NCBI GenBank assembly: GCA_002007465.1
Contig: LNAC01000136.1
Location: 1,002,174-1,066,173 of the forward strand
DNA: 64,000 nucleotides
Source: Ailurus styani
Lineage: Eukaryota; Chordata; Mammalia; Carnivora; Ailuridae
Direction: 5' to 3'
Below the pieces are notes generated by a model. It made no database searches and had not been told where the DNA came from. It saw only the letters and a list, made by a program, of their open reading frames with translations. Numbering within the stretch: the first letter of the stretch is position 1; each line of letters starts with the position of its first letter. A program made the translations under genes and the position numbers. Of this stretch, positions 56,362 to 64,000 are shown in pieces.

Positions 56362-59300
56362 TTTAATATTTTTAATTTTTTAAATCCAAGTATAATTAAC
56401 AAAGTGTTATTATTCATTTCAGGTGTACAATATACTAATTCAACAATTCTACACATTACTCAGTGTTCATCAAGATAGGTGCCTTCTTACTCCCTTTCAG
56501 TTATTTCACCCATCTACTCACCCAACTCCCCTCTGGTAACCATCAGTTTGCTCTCTGTAGTTAAGAATCTGTTCTTTACGCTTATTTTTAGTTTGTTCAT
56601 TTGTTTCTCAAACTACATGAGTGAAATCCTATTTATGTCTTCTGCCAAATGACTTCTTTCACTTAGCATTATACCCTCCAGATCCCTCCATTTTGTTGCA
56701 AATGGCAAGATTTCAATACTTTTATAACATTCTGATACACACACATACACAAACACATCACTTCCTCATTCATCTATCGATGGACAGTCGAGCTGCTTCC
56801 ATAATTTGGCTATTATAAGTAATTATGCAGTAAATATAGGAGTGGATATATATTTCAAATTTGTTTTTCATATTATTTGGGTGAATACCCAGTAGTGGAA
56901 TTAATGTATCATATGGTAATTCTATTTTTAATTTTTTGACGAACCTCCACAGTTTTTCACAATGGCTGCAGCAGTTTGCATTTCCACTGACAGTGCACAA
57001 AGGTTCCTTTTTCTCCACATCCTTACCAACACCTGTTGTCTTCTTGTGTTTTTGATTCTAGCCATTCTGACAGGTGTGTGATGATATCTCAATGTGGTTC
57101 TGATTTTCATTTCCCTGATAATGGTAATGCTGGGCATCCTTTCATGTGTCTGGGGCCATACAGATGTCTTCTTTGGAGAAATGTCTGTTCATCTCTTCAG
57201 CCACTTTTTAAAACTGATGTGTGTGTTGAGTTGTGTAAGTTCTTTATATATTTTGGATAATAACCCCTTACCAGATTTATCATTTGCAAATATCTTCTCC
57301 CATTCACTAAATTGTCTTCTTACTTTGTTGGTTATTTACTTTGCTGGGCAGAAGATTAATTCTGCTGTAGTCCCAACAGTCTGTTTTTGCTTTTGTTTCC
57401 CTTGTATGTAACTGTTTTCTCTTCTCTTGCTGCTTTTAAGATTCTATTCCTACTTCTTCCCCATTTTAATTACTGTGTCTTGGTGTGGACCTTCTTGGGC
57501 TGATTTTGTTGGGAGCTCTCTCTGCTTCCTGGATCTGGATTTTTGTTTCCTTCCCCAGGTTCAGAAAGGTTTTGGCTATTATTTCTTCAAATTTTCTGCC
57601 ACCTTTTCTCTCTTCCCCTTCTGGGATCCTGATGGTACGAATGTTATTACACTTCATGGTGTTGCTGACTTCCCTTACTTTCATTTTTTTTATTATTTTT
57701 TCCTCTCTGGTTGATTGCTTTCCATTGCTCTGTCCCCCAGGTCACTGATCCATCTTTCTCCTTCCTCTAGTCTATTTATTCCCTCTCATGTATTTTAGAC
57801 TTCAGTTATTGAGTTATTAATTTCTGATTGGCTCTGTTGTCTTCTTTCTCTTTGCTGAGATTCTCACCGAAGTTCTCCCCTCTTTTCTCAAGTCCAATGG
57901 GTATGACCATTATTTTAAATTCTCTGTCACATATATTATCTCCATTTTGTTTAGCTCTCTTGTGATTTTTGTCCTGTTCTTTCATTTGGGACATATTCCT
58001 CTGTCTCCTCACTTTGTCTAACTCTGTGTCTGTTTCCATGTGTTAGGAAAATCAGCTATGTCTCCTACTCTTCAAAGTCATGGCCTTATGAAGAAGTCCT
58101 GTAATGTCCTACAGTGCAATGTCCCTTGTTCACCAGAATGTGGTGCTTCACGAGTGTCCTTTAGGTGTTATGTGCACCCTACTCAATTGACTGAGCTGAA
58201 TTTGCCATCAGTCCAGTTGCCTGAGATGGCTCTCTTTGCCTGTTGTGGGCAGAGTTTGGTCCCTGTGTTGTCAGTAGTCCAGTCTAGGGCTACCTATAGA
58301 CTTGGGTCAGACCAGGTGTTTGCCAGAGCAGTGCTAGCAATGAACTACAGGAACCTCTCCCTGTGTTGTCCCTGAGAAGCTGATGTTAGTGGGTGGGGCC
58401 TGCAGTCAAACCAGATGTGTGCCCCCAGGCTACTGCTGAAGCCAGAGGTGAACTGGTGTGTGTGTGGTTATTTCCCTTTACCCTGTTGTAGGAGTCACTT
58501 TGGAATGGTGCTGGCCCTTTATGGTGCTTCTTACACACTGCCAGGCCTGTGCCACCTCTTTGGATGGACTCCTGCCAAGGGCATGTTGAAGGGGGAAGAT
58601 CCGCTGGAGAATGCGGGGGCAGAGTGTGTGGTGCCAGCAAGGTCTGCACTGGTCTGCTATGGAAGGGGACCTCCCGCCAACTAGGAAAACTGCCCAGCCA
58701 GGATGGCTGGAGTGGGTCTGAAGAACATGCAGGAACAGGGCACATGATCAGCAAGCTGGGTGGAGAGTATTTGTGCTATGCTGGTTCCCACAGGTGTCCA
58801 TGAATCGAGGCTGTGGTACAGGGGAGGGTAACGGCAACGGTCAGCTTCTTTGTTCTTGCATAAGACTCCCAAAACACCCCCTACCCCTTCTGCACATGCT
58901 CTGACATTAGTAAATAAATCTCCTTCCTATATACCCTTGACGTTTTACAAACTACTCCTTCTGCGCTGTATCTCAAGGGGGTGGTTTGTTTTGCTGTCTC
59001 TTTGATGGTGGGTACTCAGTCTTTCATTGTGCTCTGGCTGTCCTAGAGCCAAGACTGTGGATTTTTAAACTTCCAGGTATTAAGCCCCACTGAATTTAAG
59101 AACTTGCTAAGTTATGCCCCTATGATTTTCAAAGCCAAATGTCATGAAGATTCATCTTCTCAGCGGGGTCCCCTGTGCCTGGGGTGGGATATGTACCTCT
59201 CCTTTCTCCACGACCATGAGTGTCCCTCCTTCCTATGGACAGACATCCTTTAGAGTCAGCCTGGCTCCCCACCATGTCTACACTCTTTGATGTGGCCTCT

Positions 59301-59440
59301 TCTCTACATTTAGCTGTGGAGTCTGTTCTTCAGGTCATTTTCTGGGTTATTTATACTGATTGTCAGTGTTATCTAAGTTTATCCATGAGAGGAGGTGAGC
59401 CTAGGATCTTCCTACCCTGCCATTTTTCTCCAGAAATTCC
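56362..59440 (-). mobile_element. L1, antisense, with most of ORF2 deleted
   Basis: In reverse: 5' UTR (59440 to about 58040), ORF1 (about 58040-57460), then an abrupt jump to the ORF2 C-terminal end and 3' UTR (about 57400-56362). The flanks TCAAGTGCAGTTTTTA (56346) and TCATGTGCAATTTTAA (59440) form a diverged target-site duplication, so it is one insertion with an internal deletion of roughly 3 kb. Confidence 0.8.
57466..57684 (-). pseudogene. L1 ORF1 remnant
   Basis: 72 open codons: NNIRTIRIPEGEERKGGRKF, LNLGKETKIQIQEAERAPNK and ISPRRSTPRH are L1 ORF1p RRM and C-terminal motifs. It is truncated by stops. A further 77-codon open frame at 57806-58039 is the upstream, coiled-coil-side part. 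Confidence 0.85.
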
Positions 59441-59729
59441 TCATGTGCAATTTTAATAGGTGCATATTATATGACAATAACATAAGTCACTTTATCAACC
59501 TTCTGTTGTTAAAAAGTTATGTTGTTTTTAATTCTTCACTATAATAAATACTTGGATTATCTTTGTACATATCTTCAAGTAAATTTCTTCTTCTAGACAA
59601 ACTGCAACGAACATTAATTGCTATGTCAAAAGATTACTTTCTTAAAGAAATTCTCCTTATCAGTACCAACCAATATCTGGGGTAGATACACTTCCTATGC
59701 TCTCCCACATTCTATCTAATAGTATTTTA

Positions 59730-59926
59730 TTATTATTTTTTTAATTTATTTGACACAGAGTGAGAGAGATCAGATCACAAGTAGGCAGAGAGGCAGACAG
59801 AGAGAGAGGAGGAAGCAGGCTCCCTGCTGAGCAGGGAGCCCCATGCGGGGCTCGATCCCAGGACCCTGAGATCAGGACCTGAGCTGAAGGCAGAGGCTTT
59901 AACCCACTGAGCCAGCCAGGCGCCCC
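59730..59926 (-). mobile_element. Can-SINE, reverse, young
   Basis: The full-length copy has target-site duplication TCTAATAGTATTTTA on both sides. Confidence 0.94.
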
Positions 59927-59941
59927 TCTAATAGTATTTTA

Positions 59942-61268
59942 ATAGTTTATCGTCTTGTCTGCAGTTTCAATTAGAAAAAAAGCTTCATGAAAGGAGGAAC
60001 TATGTTTATTTTATTCTATGCTGTACTGCCAGTCCTTCACTTAGATAACTGGAATATGTCATGTGCTGTACAATTATTTGCTGAAATAAAAACGCAGAAT
60101 GTCACTTTGACACCACAGTTGGGAACATAGGCTTTGGGAGATCAACATTTCTTCTGGCTATGCACATGTAGAAATAACTGTAAAATATCATGAGTATTGA
60201 TTTTAGGGTTACAAATAGGTTTTAGCGAGTTAGAAAATTCACAAACGTGGAATCTGAACAATAGGATTGACTATATATATGAGGATACACATACACACAT
60301 GGTAAACTGCTGGCTTTCTACTCTGTTTCATTATTTTAATCATTTTACTTCATAATACATGTTAGAAGTATTTAATACAATTCGATCTATTTTAGTAGTA
60401 CCTCAAATGTTATGATGTCTCCAGTTCCCATCTCAATTTCTTCTTTAAAAAAAAAAAATCTTTGAGACATCTTGTCTATTTATATTTCAAAAAAAAGTTC
60501 ACAATTTTTGAAAGACTTAAAAAGAACTATTTGATTTTTATTGAGAATGCATTATATGTATAAATTAATGCATACAAACTGACGTGTCTATAATATTAGG
60601 TCCAAGAAAATATTCTCTATACATTTATTCAAGATTTCTTTCTGGCCATTGGTTAAGTTTTACAATTTTCCTCATAGGAATATTGTAAAATATTACATCA
60701 TAATTTTAAAATTTTACAAAATTTTACATCATAATTAATAGCTTTGCAACAAAATGATTTCAACAGAGGGGGTCACAAATATGAAATACTTATTTCTCTT
60801 TATGTGCTTTACTCTGAAGCTATAACTGAACTAAATTTCCAAATGCCAGTAATTTTAAAATTATTTAAGGGAAAACTGGTTATACTCTATAACTGAGTAA
60901 TTCTATTTCTAGAAATTCATCTGTAGGAAGTGAATTATCCTAAAGATATGAGTAGAATGTCATGTAAGTATTGATGAAAAATTATACCAATCATCATTAC
61001 AGTGTTATTTATAACAGCAAAAGAACCCAGAATCAAATTAACTTTCTAACAACAGGCAAATGAATTTTTAAAAACCTGCAGAATAAAATGAAATATTTAG
61101 GAAAAAAATGTTGCACTCAAAATAACATGGAAAAATATTCATAGCATACTGTTAGGGAAAAAAAAGAATTTATGATCCCAAATATACAATTCTTATTTTA
61201 CTCAACTTAAACATATGTGCAGAAATAATGAACTAGAAAAAACAAACCAAATTATTAGTAGTACTTAC
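59942..61268. other. Intron, nothing firmly recognised
   Basis: 60000-60090 resembles the tail of an MIR/L3 element. A short local duplication around ACATCATAATT occurs at 60690-60740. No exon is established. Confidence 0.45.
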
Positions 61269-61329
61269 CTTTGGGTGGTCATATTGTCAGCAATCTTTTC
61301 TGTTCATCCTAATATCATTTTACGTATTT
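61269..61329 (-). CDS. Possible upstream VPS13A exon, start uncertain, in-frame TGA in the longer form
   Basis: A perfect GTAAGT donor follows a segment whose final AG joins the first G of exon a as arginine, so the phase fits. Reading back gives TEKIADNMTTQ, then a TGA at 61304-61306, then open codons EIRKMILG to a T-rich AAG acceptor at 61330. A nearer CAG acceptor would give a 31-nt exon (61269-61299) that avoids the stop but has a poor pyrimidine tract. It could be a real micro-exon, an exon with an assembly or allelic stop, or a pseudoexon. Confidence 0.35.
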
Positions 61330-61599
61330 CTTCAATAAAAAATTAACTCATTTTTGGACATAAAAATAATAAGTATTTTTTAATGCTCAAGAGATAATTG
61401 GTGAACTTTTTTCAAACCAACCTATTTGTAATATAGGCTTACACCTAATTTACATCTACCATCTCTTGAAATAAGGCAAAATGTGAGTATAGATGCATAA
61501 TCTTTTTTAGTAACTTTAGATTTTTATACAGTTTAAAAGTTAATTCTAAAGTTCAAATTGTTACTCTTTAGTCTATTATTAAAATAGAAGTCTCTCAGC
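61330..61599. other. Intron, nothing recognised
   Basis: This is very AT-rich sequence. Confidence 0.5.
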
Positions 61600-61612
61600 T
61601 CAATATTTTCCT

Positions 61613-61804
61613 TTTTTTTTTTTAAGATTTTATTTATTTATTTGACAGAGAGAGATTACAAGTAGGCAGAGAGGCAGGCAGAGAGAGGAGGAAGCAGGCT
61701 CCCTGCTGAGCAGGGAGCCTGATGCAGGCTTCAATCCCAGGACCCTGAGATCATGACCTGAGCCGAAGGCAGAGGCTTTAACCCACTGAGTCACCCAGGT
61801 GCCC
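61613..61804 (-). mobile_element. Can-SINE, reverse
   Basis: The full-length copy has target-site duplication CTCAATATTTTCCT / CTCAATATTCTCCT. Confidence 0.93.
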
Positions 61805-61821
61805 ACACCTCAATATTCTCC

Positions 61822-62435
61822 TATGATTTTTTAATTCTCTGGACTTGGCTGAACAAATCACTCTACATTTTCCAATGTCTTCACTAAATATATCACCTTA
61901 ACTGAAACCTGGCTTTTCATGGAGCTCTATTAAATAGAGGCCAGTTTTTGTCCAACACCCTAACAATCTCAAGGGTTAAGAGATATAGAAATCATTTTCC
62001 TTAATTTGCAATGATACTCCCCCAACTCTCACTCGTATCCCTTTAAGCATAATATCAACCAGGTTTATCACCTTCTACTTCTTGCTTTAATCAGTTAACA
62101 ACTAGTCAGTGTTTAAGACTTTGAGATTGATGAATTTCATTTATAAACCCCTTTCTACATTCTTTTACTCTTTTACCCTCTTGTTTTAGATTTCTTCCAT
62201 CTCCATTATTCATCAACATGACTCTCAATATTTAACAGTCCTGTCCCACTACTTTGAGTCACATCTGTTTATTAAAAATTCAGTCTTGCCTGAATCTAGT
62301 CCCAAATATCAAGTACTGCATTAAAAAAAAAAATACCAGGTGCTATTAATTCATGGTTAACAAGATCAACAGAGTCCTCAACATACCCTCTTGGAATGCC
62401 CATCTCTCTGCCTGCTCTTTCTTAGTCTCTTTTGA
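61822..62435. other. Intron, nothing recognised
   Basis: This is unique AT-rich sequence without gene signals. Confidence 0.5.
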
Positions 62436-62444
62436 GGAATATAT

Positions 62445-62500
62445 ATTTCTATGTATTACGTATTATGTATTCTTATGTATTCCTATGTATTATGTATTGG
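62445..62500. repeat. TATGTATT-type imperfect short tandem repeat
   Basis: ATGTATTACGTATTATGTAT continues as variants of TATGTATT. It creates the open frames at 62353-62786, which are not genes. Confidence 0.85.
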
Positions 62501-62539
62501 CATTTGTGAGCATTCTGTCCTATATGTCCCACTCTATAA

Positions 62540-62800
62540 ACTGTGTGATGTTAGCTTTAATAACTACCTAAACATTACTAAGGACTCCCAAACCTGGAAG
62601 TCCAAGCATCCTAATATCTATACACATATGTCCAAAAGCCTTCCAGTCTCTTTTAATATATCTCCATATCAAAGTCAGACAACAACTTCCAAGTTACTTT
62701 GCCCGTTAGAGAACTCAGTGTCTCCAATTGTTTTTTCTGCATTGTTCTATATTATCTCAGTGAACTGCATTATTGCCAAATACTGAATTTTACAAACCCG
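62540..62800 (+). mobile_element. L2-like fragment
   Basis: GGACTCCCAAACCTGGAAGT and TATGTCCAAAAGCCTTCCAG suggest a diverged L2 body. This is tentative. Confidence 0.35.
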
Positions 62801-63319
62801 CAACCCAAAGTTAAGTTTAACTTCTCTCCTCGAATCAAACATCCATTCAACAATCTCTTACTATAAATTCTACTTTTAAATTTTTCTTAACTGGTTAGTT
62901 CTCCACTACCTCACTTCCCTACCCTAGACAGCATTACATATAATTCATGTGTGAATCATTCTGGTAGTTAGTAAACCATTCTTTCAATCTCCAGTATGGT
63001 CTCCTTTTCACCTGGTTTTCTACAACCCTTCCAAAATCTAAATGTGATTCTAGTTTTGTGCATTAGCTAGGTAAATTCATTAAATAACACCTACTTCAAC
63101 AATGAGATAGGTACTATTTATTCATCCTTTGTAAAGACTGCTCATTACTATACTTCCTAGCACAGTAACTGCGATATTCTAGGTGCTTAATAAGTATATA
63201 AACACTCAATTGATGAAAATCTCTCCTTCCACCCAAAATGAAATAATATGAACCAAGTTTACCATCCTGCCTGAAAGAACAACTCCCCCTCACCAAAAAC
63301 CCCACATAAATTACATTAT
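62801..63319. other. Intron, nothing recognised
   Basis: No exon or named repeat is found; the open frame at 63114-63305 is unsupported. Confidence 0.5.
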
Positions 63320-63334
63320 AAAGTAGTATTCAAG

Positions 63335-63501
63335 GGCGCCTGGCTGGTTCAGGTCATGATCTCAGGGTCCTGGGATTGAGGCCCGCATCAGGCTCCCTGC
63401 TCGGCGGGGAGCCTGCTTCCTCCTCTCTCTCTCTGCCTGCCTCTCTGCCTACTTGTGATCTCTATCTGTCAAATAATAAATAAATAAAATCTTAAAAAAA
63501 A
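63335..63501 (+). mobile_element. Can-SINE with an internal head deletion
   Basis: GGGCGCCTGGCTGGTTCAGG TCATGATC omits about 30 bases between the two GGCTCAG motifs of the intact element. The target-site duplication AAAGTAGTATTCAAG / AAAGTGGTATTCAAG confirms complete insertion boundaries. Confidence 0.94.
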
Positions 63502-63770
63502 AAAGTGGTATTCAAGACATAGAACATCAGGCAACTGTCATTCCCGAGAGGTGGTAAAAAAACAAGGTGAGCCCCGTGATTGCCCCAACTTTCATTGTTT
63601 TGAGATAATTTACAGGCCATGGCAAAGAGAGGGTCAAGCCAGGAAAAAAGACCACCAAAGTCCAAAAATTGAGAAGACAGAACTGAGAGTCAAAAAAGAA
63701 CAAGACAGCTAAGTTCACATGGTAAAATGCCAGAAAGAAGAGAGCTATAGAGAGGAACTCTGAAATTTTA

Positions 63771-64000
63771 ACAGAGTGCCTACATTAGACAAGAAATGTT
63801 CAAAGTGATAAATAACCTTAGCTACCACTGAAAGATACCTACAAAAAGAGCAAAATTAAACCCAAAGCAGAAAGAAATAATAAATATCAAAGAAGAAATC
63901 AATGAAAAAGATAAGAGAAAAACAGAAAAATCAAAAGGTAGTTCATTAAGATTAGTAAAATAACAAATTATAAATATCAAGAATAATGGGGATGATATTG
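63771..64000 (+). mobile_element. L1 ORF2 fragment, running off the right edge
   Basis: GAGCAAAATTAAACCCAAAG CAGAAAGAAATAATAAATAT and AAGAAGAAATCAATGAAAAA match the L1 ORF2 connector before the reverse-transcriptase domain. Confidence 0.8.

Noticed and set aside
58386..58803. Open frames of 84 to 122 codons on both strands, including proline-rich peptides
   Set aside because: They lie in the GC-richer 5' UTR of the antisense L1, which is non-coding in this class; there is no protein family match.
60405..60460. Minus-strand exon-like piece IEMGTGDIITFE followed by GTACTA
   Set aside because: Its phase cannot join the segment ending at 61269 or exon a without creating a stop, and there is only a poly-T acceptor context.
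1..64000. CRISPR arrays, operons, phage genes, tRNA or rRNA genes
   Set aside because: None is present. The regularly recurring units are dispersed SINEs with target-site duplications, and the tRNA-like heads belong to those SINEs.

Overview
The window is nuclear DNA of a carnivoran mammal, probably a mustelid (ferret, mink, stoat or otter group). It is AT-rich, intron-dominated and packed with about 35 tRNA-Lys-derived Can-SINE copies. The youngest carry the GGTTAAAGCC head variant, a (TC)n tract and an (AATAAA)n tail, flanked by near-perfect target-site duplications. I associate that variant with mustelids, but this is recollection and was not searched. The rest of the repeat load is L1 of several ages, L2, MIR, MaLR-type LTRs and two Tigger-family DNA transposon remnants.

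The only protein-coding gene I can support is an internal part of VPS13A (chorein, a bridge-like lipid-transfer protein), on the minus strand. Twenty exons lie between 55445 and 3994. Each has a GT donor and an AG acceptor, and the twenty join in one uninterrupted reading frame of about 1,202 codons, a little over a third of the roughly 3,170-residue protein. Exons at high coordinates encode the part of the long rod before the VAB domain. Exons from 32471 down to 9632 encode the VAB (Vps13 adaptor-binding) domain, with six recognisable repeats each carrying the expected asparagine. The 17718-18000 and 15170-15565 exons cover the stretch usually named the SHR-binding region. Neither end of the gene is here: promoter, first exons, the C-terminal ATG2-C/PH-like part and the polyadenylation site lie outside.

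Layout from low to high coordinate: 1-3990 is intron with a Tigger remnant, a MaLR LTR, old L1, SINEs and a 5'-inverted L1. 3994-18000 holds eight exons among SINEs, L2, MIR and a Tigger1 MITE. 18001-31749 has one exon (22650-22753), an assembly gap inside an L1 tail (19102-19389) and a near-full-length L1 (about 23583-30510). 31750-36848 has six exons and a candidate 69-nt cassette exon. 36849-42830 is a large intron with paired SINEs, a MaLR fragment, a long hairpin and an LTR. 42831-45086 has four exons. 45087-55445 holds two exons among antisense old L1 and unclassified sequence. 55446-64000 is intronic, with an internally deleted L1 and a possible exon at 61269 that contains an in-frame stop in its longer reading.

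No prokaryotic, CRISPR, phage or operon-like system is present. The observations most worth checking are the candidate 69-nt exon, the exon-like segment with an in-frame TGA, two long intronic hairpins, a UG repeat touching a weak splice donor, and an L1 tail fused to a SINE head.
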